DNA of 64,000 nucleotides from an uncultured Ilumatobacter sp. (GTDB taxonomy: Bacteria > Actinomycetota > Acidimicrobiia > Acidimicrobiales > Ilumatobacteraceae): contig CALFRK010000114.1 in assembly GCA_937919625.1 (NCBI GenBank), positions 1 through 64,000 of the forward strand. The letters run 5' to 3'. The translations under genes were made by a program, and so were the position numbers. The notes under the pieces were generated by a model that saw only the letters and a program-made list of their open reading frames with translations, did not search any database and was not told the origin of the DNA. Shown here in pieces: positions 52,222 through 60,997 of this stretch. The first letter of the stretch is position 1. Each line of letters opens with the position of its first letter.

Positions 52222-53511
52222 TCAGGCAATGTCGGCGATCGTCGACGTGAGCGCGGCGATGCCCTCGTCGAGTTCGTCGGCGGTGACATTCAACATCGGG
52301 GCGAGCCTGATCACGTTGCCGTACAAGCCGCCTTTCCCAACCAGCACGCCGTGCCGCTTGCTGGCCTCGTGGAACTCGCCCGTGCGAGCCTTGTCGGGCT
52401 CGATGCCGCCCGGTTCACAGATCTCGAACGCCCACATCAGGCCGCGCCCACGCATCTCAGCGATCCATGGAGTGGCGTCGGCGACCGGCTGCATCGCAGC
52501 GGCGAACCGTGCGCCCATCGCCTTGGCGTTGGCCTGAAGGCCCTCCTGCTGCACCGTGCGCAATGTGGCGATGCCGGCCGCAGCCGACAGCGGATTACCA
52601 CCGAAGGTCGAAAAGTTGAGGACCTTGATCGTGTTCATGATGTCGGCGCGGGCGACGACACCGGCGAGCGTGACGCCGTTGCCGACCCCCTTGGCGAAGG
52701 TCAACATGTCGGGCACGATGCCATGCGCCTGGTAGCCCCAGAAGTGCTCACCAGTGCGTCCCCATCCGGTTTGCACCTCGTCGGAAATGAACAGGATGCC
52801 GCGGTTCGAGAGCTCCTTCCCGAACCGGCCGAACATTCCGTCTGGCGGGGTGGCGAACCCACCGACGCCCTGGATCGGTTCGGCGATCATCGCCGCAACA
52901 TCGCCAGCCGATGTCATGTCGAGCAGCTGCACCAGGTCGTTGACGCATGCGTCGCTATAGGCGTCGTCGTCGAGGTCACGGAACGGCGACCGCAGACGGT
53001 AACCGCCCTGCACGAACTGCACCTGCAGCCCCGACAGCGCCGTCGATCTCCAGGATGAGTGTGATGTGACCGCCTGGGTGCTGAACACCCGACCGTGATA
53101 GCTGTTGCGGATTGCCAAGATCTGGCTCGACTTGCGGTACGAGGTGGCTAGCAGAATCGCGGCATCGTTGGCCTCGCTACCCGACGGCGTGAAGTACACC
53201 CGGGCATCCGGAATCCCCGAGGCGGCGGCAACCATCTCGGCAAACTCGATCATCGGCTCGGACAGATACAGAGTCGACGTGTGTACCACCTTCGCTGCCT
53301 GCGCTTGCACCGCCGCCGTGACGGCCGGATGATCGTGGCCGATCATGGTGGTGAGTACGCCACCGAAGAAGTCGAGGTAACGATTGCCCTCGAGATCGAA
53401 GACGTAGCTACCGGCACCATGATCGATCGAGATCGGATCGGCGTAATACGGGGCAAGGAATGACGGCAGGACGCGTCGATACCTGGCGGCGAGATCAGCA
53501 CTGGTAGTCAC
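52222..53511 (-). CDS. Class III aminotransferase (AGXT2-like)
   Basis: PLP-dependent omega-amino-acid aminotransferase of 429 aa. PISIDHGAGSYVFDLEGNRY, TPSGSEANDAAILLATSYRK, NSYHGRVFSTQAVTSHSSWR and FISDEVQTGWGRTGEHFWGY lead to the PLP lysine in LTFAKGVGNGVTLAGVVARA. The overall pattern is closest to alanine-glyoxylate/3-aminoisobutyrate-pyruvate aminotransferases. The amino donor is not determined. GTG start with TATCCT eight bases upstream. It lies between the two parts of the sulfur locus on the opposite strand, and any link to it is unclear. Confidence 0.9.
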   Translation of the reverse strand: MTTSADLAARYRRVLPSFLAPYYADPISIDHGAGSYVFDLEGNRYLDFFGGVLTTMIGHDHPAVTAAVQAQAAKVVHTSTLYLSEPMIEFAEMVAAASGIPDARVYFTPSGSEANDAAILLATSYRKSSQILAIRNSYHGRVFSTQAVTSHSSWRSTALSGLQVQFVQGGYRLRSPFRDLDDDAYSDACVNDLVQLLDMTSAGDVAAMIAEPIQGVGGFATPPDGMFGRFGKELSNRGILFISDEVQTGWGRTGEHFWGYQAHGIVPDMLTFAKGVGNGVTLAGVVARADIMNTIKVLNFSTFGGNPLSAAAGIATLRTVQQEGLQANAKAMGARFAAAMQPVADATPWIAEMRGRGLMWAFEICEPGGIEPDKARTGEFHEASKRHGVLVGKGGLYGNVIRLAPMLNVTADELDEGIAALTSTIADIA

Positions 53512-53519
53512 GGCGACCG

Positions 53520-53525
53520 AGGATA
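53520..53525 (-). promoter_or_regulatory. -10 hexamer TATCCT of aminotransferase gene
   Basis: TATCCT is eight bases before GTG 53511, in the 144-base divergent gap to the dioxygenase operon. Confidence 0.45.
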
Positions 53526-53597
53526 CCGGTGCCGAGATCTCGAGAAGGTGTCGACCGCGGCCGACTGTCGACGCCAGCCGATCTCGAAGTCGGGCGC

Positions 53598-53627
53598 TTG
53601 ACCCGATTTTGTCCGTACATATACAGT
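53598..53627 (+). promoter_or_regulatory. Promoter of persulfide dioxygenase operon (TTGACC ... TATACA/TACAGT)
   Basis: A -35 TTGACC (53598-53603) is followed after 16 bases by TATACA or after 18 bases by TACAGT. Transcription would start near 53634, giving a short leader with GCAGGGG before ATG 53656. This is the most canonical sigma-70-like promoter in the window, and its spacer holds the operator-like motif. Confidence 0.6.
53609..53619 (+). promoter_or_regulatory. Operator-like motif TTGTCCGTACA
   Basis: Matches the rhodanese-promoter palindrome in 10 of 11 bases and is likewise followed by an ATACAG stretch, within the -35/-10 spacer. Palindromic symmetry is weaker here (two mismatches over 12 bases). 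Confidence 0.45.
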
Positions 53628-53655
53628 GGGCGCTGGACGAATGGAGCAGGGGATC

Positions 53656-55035
53656 ATGAAGTTCAACCAGTACTACTTGGAGTGTTTGTCACATGCCTCG
53701 TACCTGATAGGCGACCAGACAACCGGCCGGGCGATCGTCGTCGACCCGCAACGAGACGTCGGCGAGTATGTCGCAGACGCCGCTGAGGCGGGCCTCAAGA
53801 TCGAGCTTGTGATCGAGACCCACTTTCACGCCGACTTCCTGTCCGGTCACCTCGAACTCGCCCAAGCAACGGGCGCCAAAATCGTCTACTCCTCAGTCGC
53901 CGAGACCGAGTTCGAGTCGCTCGGCGTCGCAGACGGAGAGCGGTACTCGCTTGGCGACGTCACACTCGAGTTTCGCCACACACCGGGACACACCCCAGAG
54001 TCGTTAAGCATCGTGATCTTCGAACACGCCGACGACAAGGTCCCCTACGGCGTGCTCACAGGCGACACGCTGTTCATCGGCGACGTTGGCCGCCCCGACC
54101 TGCTGTCATCGATCGGGTTCACTCGTGAGGAACTCGCGAACCAGCTCTACGACTCGCTTCACAACAAGTTGATGACGCTCCCCGACTCGACCAAGGTGTA
54201 TCCCGCTCATGGCGCCGGTTCGTCGTGTGGCAAAAACCTCTCGACCGACCTCTGGTCGACCATCGGAGACCAAAAGGCCTGCAATTACGCCCTGCTGGCG
54301 CCGGACAAGCCGACGTTCATGGATCTGGTCACCGAGGGCCAGCCGCCAGCGCCCGGCTACTTCATCTACGACGCGATCCTCAACCGCAAGGACCGCGATC
54401 TGCTCGACGAGACGGCCCTTCCGACCTCCATGACGTACGGCCAGGTCATCGAGGCAATCGATGCCGGGGCGATGCTGATCGACGGCCGGGACCCTGAGGA
54501 GTTCGCTCATGGGCATCTCCGGGCGGCACTCAACGTCGGCCTCTCCGGGCGCTACGCCGAGTTCGCCGGATCGATCCTTCCGCACGACGTCGACATCGTG
54601 CTGGTCGTCGACCCCGGTTACGAACTCGAGGGCAAGAATCGCCTCGCCCGAATCGGCTTCGACCGCGTGATCGGGTACCTCGACGATCCGTACAAGGTGA
54701 TGTTCCTACACCGCGACGATGTCCAGGTCGGATCGCGGCTGACCGCCCAAGCTTTCAACGAGCGACTCGCCGAAATCGACGACATCCAAATCGTCGACGT
54801 CCGCAATCCAGGCGAGACCGGCGACGGGATCATCGCCGGAGCGGTCACGATCCCCGTCGGACAGCTGCCCGCCCGAATCGACGAACTCGACCTCACCCGT
54901 CCCACCGTCGTGTATTGCGCCGGAGGCTATCGGTCATCTGTCGCGGCCAGCCTGTTACGCCAACGCGGCTTCGCAGACGTGAGCGACGTGCTTGGTGGGT
55001 ACGGCGCCTGGATCCTGACGGTGCAGAGCGCCTGA
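53656..55035 (+). CDS. MBL-fold persulfide dioxygenase fused to rhodanese domains
   Basis: A 459-aa fusion of ETHE1/CstB type. The N-terminal metallo-beta-lactamase domain (about 1-240) carries H56-x-H58-x-D60 and H65 in ETHFHADFLSGH, then RHTPGHTPESLS and TGDTLFIGDVGRPDLL, typical of mono-iron persulfide dioxygenases that turn glutathione- or other persulfides into sulfite. Two rhodanese domains follow: the first (about 270-365) has Asp where the Cys should be (VVDPGYE), the second (about 375-459) has the active VVYCAGGYRSS. ATG 53656 has GCAGGGG before it; ATG 53641 is an alternative. Confidence 0.9.
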   Translation: MKFNQYYLECLSHASYLIGDQTTGRAIVVDPQRDVGEYVADAAEAGLKIELVIETHFHADFLSGHLELAQATGAKIVYSSVAETEFESLGVADGERYSLGDVTLEFRHTPGHTPESLSIVIFEHADDKVPYGVLTGDTLFIGDVGRPDLLSSIGFTREELANQLYDSLHNKLMTLPDSTKVYPAHGAGSSCGKNLSTDLWSTIGDQKACNYALLAPDKPTFMDLVTEGQPPAPGYFIYDAILNRKDRDLLDETALPTSMTYGQVIEAIDAGAMLIDGRDPEEFAHGHLRAALNVGLSGRYAEFAGSILPHDVDIVLVVDPGYELEGKNRLARIGFDRVIGYLDDPYKVMFLHRDDVQVGSRLTAQAFNERLAEIDDIQIVDVRNPGETGDGIIAGAVTIPVGQLPARIDELDLTRPTVVYCAGGYRSSVAASLLRQRGFADVSDVLGGYGAWILTVQSA

Positions 55036-55084
55036 TGCGGCTCGCTGTACCGCGACGATTCCTAGTCCCATTCTCGGAGGCAAG

Positions 55085-56617
55085 GTGACCCGCCTCGGCT
55101 TTGCGCTGTTGAGCGACAGCTGCATCGGGTGTCATGCCTGCACGGTTGCGTGCAAGAGCGAACATGATGTTCCACTCGGCGTCAACCGCACCTGGCTGAA
55201 GTACATCGAGACCGGGGCATTCCCGAATACCGGTCGCTCGTTCTCGGTGATGCGCTGCAACCACTGCGATGACGCGCCGTGTATGAAGATCTGCCCGACG
55301 AGTGCCCTGTACCGCGCCCCCAACGGGGTCGTCGACTTCGACGACTCACGCTGCATCGGGTGCAAGGCCTGCATGAATGCCTGCCCATACGACGCAATCT
55401 TCATCAACCCAGAGACGAAGACGGCGCAGAAGTGCAACTTCTGCAACCACCGCGTCGAGGTCGGGCTCGAACCGGCGTGTGTGGTGGTGTGCCCGACCCA
55501 TGCGATCGTCACCGGCGACCTGGATGATCCCAACTCGGAAGTCTCCAAGATCGTGGCCCGCGACAAAACCGCCGTCCGGGCCCCCGAGCAGGGCACCAAT
55601 CCGCGGGTGTTCTACCGCGGCGTCGATCAGGCCTCGCTCGATCCAACCCGCACGGCGATCAAGAGCGACGGCATGATCTGGGCCGAGACGACGCCGAGCC
55701 ACCCCACCCTCTCACCGATCCAGATCGAACACTCTGGCGAAGGCATCGTCGCCCGCACGGCCTACACCACAGCTCATCACATGACATGGAAGTCGATGGT
55801 GTCTGGCTACCTGGTCACCAAGGCCGTCGCTGCAGGTCTGATGCTCGTCGCATCGCTGCTCGTGGTGCTCGGGCACGGCAGCGACCAAGCCGCTGTCGGC
55901 ATCGTTCCGGCCGTCATGGCCGGCGTGTTGATCGCCGCCACCGGCGCCCTGTTGGTCGGTGACCTCAAACAGCCCGGCCGCTTTCTGTTCATCCTCACCA
56001 AGTCGAACAACAGCTCGTGGCTGGTTCGGGGCGCCTGGATCCTCGGGGCGTTCGCCGGGCTCGTCGCCGCGTGGGGGCTGCTCGGCATTCTCGACCAAGG
56101 CGACAGCCTCCAAATCCTTGCCGTTCCGATCGCCCTGCTGGCGGCCGGGGTGGCCGGGTACACCGCCTTCCTGTTCGGCCAGTGCGAGGGTCGCGATCTG
56201 TGGCAGACACCACTGTTGCTGCCGATCTTGCTGGCCCAAGCCGTCGTCGCCGGCGGCGCTGCCTATTCATTGCTCGATGTGCTGATGGAGATCCCAGAGC
56301 CGCGTGCGATTCGGATCGCCTTCCTGGCCGCGATCGGTGGACTCGCCCTGCTGATCGGCACCGAGTTGTGGTCAAAGGGTTCACGCCATGTCGAACTGGC
56401 GACGCTCGAGATGACACGCGGTCGGTACGCCAGCCAGTTCTGGTTCGGCGGTGTGCTCAACGGCCTGATCGTGCCCGCCGTCTTGCTGATCCTGGTGCTC
56501 TCCTCCGACACGACCAGCCCGTGGCCCACCGCCCTGGCGGGCATCGCCTCCCTGTTCGGCATGTTCGCCTATGAGGACGCCTACGTCCGCGCCGGCCAAT
56601 CGGTCCCCCTCTCATGA
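55085..56617 (+). CDS. Fused 4Fe-4S electron-transfer and DmsC/NrfD-like membrane-anchor subunit
   Basis: A 510-aa fusion. Residues 1-190 are a DmsB/SoeB-like ferredoxin with four cysteine clusters (CIGCHACTVACKSE, CNHCDDAPCMKICP, CIGCKACMNACPYDAIF, CNFCNHRV ... ACVVVCP), binding four 4Fe-4S clusters. From about residue 235 there are eight membrane segments of the DmsC/quinone-anchor type (SGYLVTKAVAAGLMLVASLL onward, GTELWSKGSRHVELATLEMT). These are normally two genes (soeB and soeC, or dmsB and dmsC). GTG start after a good CGGAGG. It would pass electrons from the Mo subunit to menaquinone. Confidence 0.88.
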   Translation: MTRLGFALLSDSCIGCHACTVACKSEHDVPLGVNRTWLKYIETGAFPNTGRSFSVMRCNHCDDAPCMKICPTSALYRAPNGVVDFDDSRCIGCKACMNACPYDAIFINPETKTAQKCNFCNHRVEVGLEPACVVVCPTHAIVTGDLDDPNSEVSKIVARDKTAVRAPEQGTNPRVFYRGVDQASLDPTRTAIKSDGMIWAETTPSHPTLSPIQIEHSGEGIVARTAYTTAHHMTWKSMVSGYLVTKAVAAGLMLVASLLVVLGHGSDQAAVGIVPAVMAGVLIAATGALLVGDLKQPGRFLFILTKSNNSSWLVRGAWILGAFAGLVAAWGLLGILDQGDSLQILAVPIALLAAGVAGYTAFLFGQCEGRDLWQTPLLLPILLAQAVVAGGAAYSLLDVLMEIPEPRAIRIAFLAAIGGLALLIGTELWSKGSRHVELATLEMTRGRYASQFWFGGVLNGLIVPAVLLILVLSSDTTSPWPTALAGIASLFGMFAYEDAYVRAGQSVPLS

Positions 56618-56636
56618 ATCCACGTTGGGAGTTCTC

Positions 56637-59465
56637 ATGACCCTTGCCAATCATCCGCCACACGACCGGTGGCACAATTGGACCGAGCTCGATGCCAAAG
56701 CATGGCCGACCAAGGTCGAGCGCAATTACACGATCGTTCCGACCACCTGTTTCAACTGCGAGGCGGCATGTGGACTGACAGCCTTCATCGACAACGAGAC
56801 CGGCGAGATAGCCAAGTTCGAGGGCAACCCCGAGCACCCCGCCAGCCGCGGACGCAACTGCGCCAAGGGCCCAGCCACCCTCAACCAGGTCGACGACACA
56901 GAACGTATTCTGTACCCACTCAAACGCTCGGGCCCACGCGGCAGCGGCAAGTGGGAACGGGTCTCGTGGGACCAGGCGCTCGACGAGATCGGCGCCCGTA
57001 TCCGCAAAGCACTCCAGGAGGACCGCAAGAACGAGGTGATGTACCACGTCGGGCGTCCGGGCGAAGACGGCTACACCGAGCGCGTACTCAAAGCGTGGGG
57101 CATCGACGGACACAACAGCCACACCAATATCTGCTCGTCGAGCGCCCGAATCGGCTACCAGTCGTGGATGGGACACGACCGCCCGTCGAGCGACTTCGCC
57201 AACGCCGAGGTGATCTTCTTGATCTCCGCCCACCTCGAGGCCGGCCACTACTTCAATCCCCACGCCCAACGGATCATGGAGGCCAAGCAGAAGGGCGCCA
57301 CCGTGATCTGTGTCGACCCGCGCCTGTCGAACACCGGCGCCAAGGCCGACTATTGGCTGGCCACCTGGCCGGGCACCGAACCGTTCATGCTGCTGGCGAT
57401 CGCCAAGCTGTTGATCGAGAACGGAGCGTGGCAACGCGACTTTGTCCGCCGCTGGGTTAACTGGGAGACGTACCTGCGTGAAACCCGACCCGACCTAGCC
57501 TGCGAGTTCGAGTCGCTGGAGCAAGCCCTGCTCGACGAGTACGCCGAGTACACGCCCGAGCGGGCCGAGCACATTTGCGGCGTCAAGGCCCAGACGCTGC
57601 GCGAGATCGCCGAGATCATCGGTGCCCATCCCACGAAGTTCGCCTCCCACAATTGGCGAGCCGCCGGTGCCGGCAACCTGGGCGGCTGGCAAGTCGCACG
57701 CTGCCTGTTCTTCCTCAATGTGCTCACCGGATCGGTCGCCACGAAAGGCGGCACGGCCGGCAATGGCTGGAACAAGTTCGTGCCCCACCCGCCCAAGGGC
57801 GGCCAGCCGATCACGACCTGGAACGAGATGAGCTGGCCCAAGGAGTATCCGTTGGCCTATCACGAGATGTCGATCCTGCTCCCTCACTTCCTCAACGAGG
57901 GCCGCGGCAAACTCGACACATACTTCAGCCGCGTGTACAACCCGATCTGGACCAACCCCGACGGTTTCTCATGGATGGAAGCACTGCTCGACGAGAGCAA
58001 AGTCGAGTGCCACGTCGCCTTGACACCGACGTGGTCAGAAACCGCCTGGTACGCCGACTACGTATTGCCGATGGGGCTCGGTTCCGAGCGCCACGATGTG
58101 GCCAGCTTCGAGACCCACGCCGGCCGCTGGATCGGCTTTCGGCAGCCGGTGATGCGCCGGTATGCCGAACTCAACGGCGATCCGATCGGACCCAACAGCA
58201 GAACCCACGAGTTCAACAAGGGCGAGGTGTGGGAGGAGAACGAGTTCTGGATCGACCTGTCGTGGCGGATCGACCCCGACGGCTCGCTCGGCATACGGCA
58301 GTACTTCGAGAGCATCGACGCTCCCGGTACGGCGATGGGCATCGACGAGTATTACGGCCGAATGTTCGCCGACAGTGTTCCCGGTCTTGCCGACGATGCC
58401 GCAGCGGCGGGAGTGACGCCGCTCGAGTACATGCGCGACCGCGGCGCCTACGCAATTCCCGGCGATATGTACCAGCCGTACGAGAAGCTCGTCGACGCGT
58501 CGGCGATCGAGGGTTGCACCAAGCGCGCTGATGGCGTTTACGTCAAACCCGGCACCTCTGGCGCGTGGGACGGCTCCGACGACACGCTCGACGCGATCGA
58601 ACTCGCCAAGCTCGGAGATGGCTCGCCGGCGGTCGAGGTCGACGGCGAGCTCAAGGCCGGATTTCCGACACCGTCGATGAAGCTCGAGCTGTTCTCGACC
58701 ACCTTGAAAGACTGGGGTTGGCCTGAGTACGCCACGCCAAAGTGGATTCCGTCACACGTCCACTGGGAAGACCTCGACATGGATGGAAACGAGCGCATCC
58801 TGCTGCCGACGTTCCGTATTCCGACCCTGATCCATACCCGCTCTGCCAACTCCAAGTGGCTAAGTGAAATCAGCCACCGGCACCCGCTGTGGATACACCC
58901 GAGCGACGCTGAAAAATTGGGCATCGAAGAAGAGGGCCTGGTGCGAATCAGCACGCGGATCGGTCATTTCGTGATTTCGGCATGGCGCACCGAGGGCATC
59001 CGCCCAGGCGTGGTCGCCGCGTCTCACCACATGGGCCGCTGGCGTATCGACGAGGACAAGGCTCGCTCGTGGGGCGCAGGAAAGGCCAAGATCGATCACG
59101 ATGGCAGCAAGTGGAAACTCACGCGGGAACACGGCATGCGCAACTGGGACTCAGGCCCTGACGGCGATCCCGACACGCAACGGATCTGGTGGAACGACAC
59201 GGGCGTGCATCAGAACCTCACTTTCTCGGTGCAACCCGACCCGATCTCCGGGATGCAGTGTTGGCATCAGCGGGTTCGGGTCACGCCTGCCGAAGCCGAC
59301 GACCAATACGGCGACGTGGTGGTCGACACCGCCAAGTCTCGCGAGGCGTATCTCGACTGGCTAACGAAGACCCGCCCAGCGCCGGGGCCCGGCGGCTTGC
59401 GGCGCCCGTTGTGGTACGCACGCCCACTCAAGCCCGAGCCCAGCGCCTACCGCACGGCGCAGTAA
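56637..59465 (+). CDS. Molybdopterin oxidoreductase catalytic subunit (SoeA/PsrA-like, probable sulfite dehydrogenase)
   Basis: A 942-aa bis-MGD enzyme. The N-terminal cluster motif is C38-x2-C41-x3-C45 with C75 (TTCFNCEAACG, GRNCAKGPA). The Mo ligand appears to be C166 in HTNICSSSARIG, the cysteine type seen in PsrA, PhsA and SoeA. There is no twin-arginine signal, so it faces the cytoplasm as SoeA does. ILYPLKRSGPRGSGKWERVS and ATHNWR-like FASHNWRAAGAGNLGGWQVA agree with SoeA-type proteins as I remember them. With the dioxygenase next door making sulfite, oxidation of sulfite to sulfate is the best reading; polysulfide or thiosulfate reductase is the alternative. Confidence 0.8.
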   Translation: MTLANHPPHDRWHNWTELDAKAWPTKVERNYTIVPTTCFNCEAACGLTAFIDNETGEIAKFEGNPEHPASRGRNCAKGPATLNQVDDTERILYPLKRSGPRGSGKWERVSWDQALDEIGARIRKALQEDRKNEVMYHVGRPGEDGYTERVLKAWGIDGHNSHTNICSSSARIGYQSWMGHDRPSSDFANAEVIFLISAHLEAGHYFNPHAQRIMEAKQKGATVICVDPRLSNTGAKADYWLATWPGTEPFMLLAIAKLLIENGAWQRDFVRRWVNWETYLRETRPDLACEFESLEQALLDEYAEYTPERAEHICGVKAQTLREIAEIIGAHPTKFASHNWRAAGAGNLGGWQVARCLFFLNVLTGSVATKGGTAGNGWNKFVPHPPKGGQPITTWNEMSWPKEYPLAYHEMSILLPHFLNEGRGKLDTYFSRVYNPIWTNPDGFSWMEALLDESKVECHVALTPTWSETAWYADYVLPMGLGSERHDVASFETHAGRWIGFRQPVMRRYAELNGDPIGPNSRTHEFNKGEVWEENEFWIDLSWRIDPDGSLGIRQYFESIDAPGTAMGIDEYYGRMFADSVPGLADDAAAAGVTPLEYMRDRGAYAIPGDMYQPYEKLVDASAIEGCTKRADGVYVKPGTSGAWDGSDDTLDAIELAKLGDGSPAVEVDGELKAGFPTPSMKLELFSTTLKDWGWPEYATPKWIPSHVHWEDLDMDGNERILLPTFRIPTLIHTRSANSKWLSEISHRHPLWIHPSDAEKLGIEEEGLVRISTRIGHFVISAWRTEGIRPGVVAASHHMGRWRIDEDKARSWGAGKAKIDHDGSKWKLTREHGMRNWDSGPDGDPDTQRIWWNDTGVHQNLTFSVQPDPISGMQCWHQRVRVTPAEADDQYGDVVVDTAKSREAYLDWLTKTRPAPGPGGLRRPLWYARPLKPEPSAYRTAQ

Positions 59466-59491
59466 ACCGGCCGCACACCCTGGCGACAGCT

Positions 59492-59540
59492 ATCGTTTCG
59501 GCAGGAAACTGAGCTAGCGCCGTGAAAGGCACGAAACGAT
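59492..59540 (+). promoter_or_regulatory. Inverted repeat overlapping the GntR gene start
   Basis: ATCGTTTCG (59492-59500) pairs with CGAAACGAT (59532-59540), whose last two bases are the A and T of the GntR ATG. In RNA a 9-bp stem would hide the start codon with the GAAAGG site in the loop; on DNA it could be an autoregulatory operator. Confidence 0.45.
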
Positions 59541-60324
59541 GAGCAGCGACGAATTCGCAGAGGGGGCACGGGTCCTCGATCGAGGCGCGTTGCTTCCGTT
59601 GTGGTCGCAGCTCGAACTCGAGTTGCGGCGCCGGATGGAACTTGGCCACTTTAGTTCGCGGTTTCCGACCGACCGTGAGTTGATGGAGATCTACGCCGTC
59701 AGTCGACACACAGCACGCCACGCCGTAAGCCAACTCGGGGCTGATGGCATCCTGCGGCGCTCGAGAGGGGTCGGAACGTCGGTCGATCTGCGCACGTTCG
59801 AACGCTCGCTCGGTGCCCTGTACAGCCTGTTTCAGGTTGTCGAAGAATCCGGTGTCGTGCAACACAGTACGGTCCGCACCCTCGAACGTGTCGTCGATGC
59901 CGACGCCGCAGCTAATCTGGGGCTTGCTCCCGACGCTGAACTGGTGTTGATCGACCGGTTGCGATTCGCCGGATCCGAGCCGCTTGCGATCGATCGGATC
60001 TGGCTGCCTGCAGAGATCGCCGAAGGGCTGATCGACGCCGACTTCACTCACACGTCTCTCTACACCGAACTCGAGCGCACGATCGGTAGGAGACCGAACG
60101 AAGGCTGGGAACGAATCCACCCGGCAATCCCCAGCGACGACCATCGAACCAGTCTGCAACTCGAGGACGGCGAAGCGGTGTTCTGCATCGAACGGCTCGG
60201 CACCTTCAGCGGCGAGCCGATCGAGTGGCGGGTCACAACGATTCGCGGTAGCCGCTTCACGTTTGTCGCCGATTGGACGGCCGGTCAACGAAGCGAGCTG
60301 CGACTCAAGATGATCACTGTCTGA
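59539..60324 (+). CDS. GntR-family regulator with UTRA ligand-binding domain (HutC-type)
   Basis: A 261-aa repressor-type protein. The winged helix (about 15-85) reads [40 protein letters not shown] and [12 protein letters not shown]. The UTRA domain (about 105-255) has [20 protein letters not shown] and [20 protein letters not shown]. It is the last gene of the sulfur-oxidation run, 73 bases after the Mo subunit, so it is a natural candidate for sensing a pathway intermediate and binding the TTGTACGTACAA-type sites. That link is inference. Confidence 0.9.
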   Translation: MSSDEFAEGARVLDRGALLPLWSQLELELRRRMELGHFSSRFPTDRELMEIYAVSRHTARHAVSQLGADGILRRSRGVGTSVDLRTFERSLGALYSLFQVVEESGVVQHSTVRTLERVVDADAAANLGLAPDAELVLIDRLRFAGSEPLAIDRIWLPAEIAEGLIDADFTHTSLYTELERTIGRRPNEGWERIHPAIPSDDHRTSLQLEDGEAVFCIERLGTFSGEPIEWRVTTIRGSRFTFVADWTAGQRSELRLKMITV

Positions 60325-60335
60325 TCGGATCCGGC

Positions 60336-60839
60336 ATGACCTCGCTGCACCCAGATATCGCCCATACGGCCGACCTGCTCGGCACCTGGAGTGGCGAGGG
60401 GCACGGCAAATACCCGACTATCGATCCGTTCGGCTATGCCGAATCGGTCACGTTCGCCCATGTCGGCAAGCCTTTCCTCGCTTACCAACAGCGCACTCGC
60501 TCATTGGCAACGGCCGACCAACCTGGCCAGCCGATGCATTCCGAGTCGGGCTACTGGCGTTTTCCGGCACCTGGACGGATCGAGGTCGTCCTCAGCCACC
60601 CCACCGGGGTGCTCGAACTCGAGGAGGGCACGATCGAGATCGCCCTCGACGGCACAGTCGTGATCGACTTGGCGACAACCAGCGTCGCCTTCAGCTCGAC
60701 CGCTAAATCGGTAACCGGCGTTCAGCGCCTGTTCCGAATCAAGGGCGACATCATGACTTACGACCTTCGGATGGCTGCGGTCGGCCTGCCGATGCAGCAT
60801 CATCTGTCGGCACGGCTCGTTCGCCAGGCTCTCGGCTGA
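60336..60839 (+). CDS. Nitrobindin / THAP4-like heme-binding beta-barrel
   Basis: A 167-aa heme protein proposed to isomerise peroxynitrite and bind nitric oxide. [20 protein letters not shown] is the family signature at the barrel opening, [20 protein letters not shown] and [19 protein letters not shown] follow, and [11 protein letters not shown] near the C-terminus gives the proximal heme histidine. Start ATG 60336 was chosen over the frame running back into the GntR gene. Eleven bases separate it from the regulator, so the two may share a transcript. Confidence 0.9.
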   Translation: MTSLHPDIAHTADLLGTWSGEGHGKYPTIDPFGYAESVTFAHVGKPFLAYQQRTRSLATADQPGQPMHSESGYWRFPAPGRIEVVLSHPTGVLELEEGTIEIALDGTVVIDLATTSVAFSSTAKSVTGVQRLFRIKGDIMTYDLRMAAVGLPMQHHLSARLVRQALG

Positions 60840-60848
60840 ACTGCCGCC

Positions 60849-60970
60849 CATTCAAGCTCGTGCTGCGGCGGCGAGTTGGGCACCGGCACCCAGATCTCCA
60901 GCGTTCGCGTGATCATGTTGCGCTCATAGTGCGCAAGAAGAACACGCGTTGGTGGTGGCGAGCTTGAATG
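60849..60970. other. Inverted repeat pair enclosing about 98 bases, with inner hairpin
   Basis: Perfect 12-base arms (cattcaagctcg at 60849-60860, its complement at 60959-60970) bracket a stretch containing a 6-bp hairpin TTGCGC-tcatagt-GCGCAA (60918-60936). The element lies just after the nitrobindin stop and reaches close to the SNase promoter. Its size (122 bases) and place after a stop codon echo the 8422-8547 element, but the sequences are not alike. Confidence 0.4.
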
Positions 60971-60997
60971 CGGCGACGGACCGGTAGAAATGGTCAG

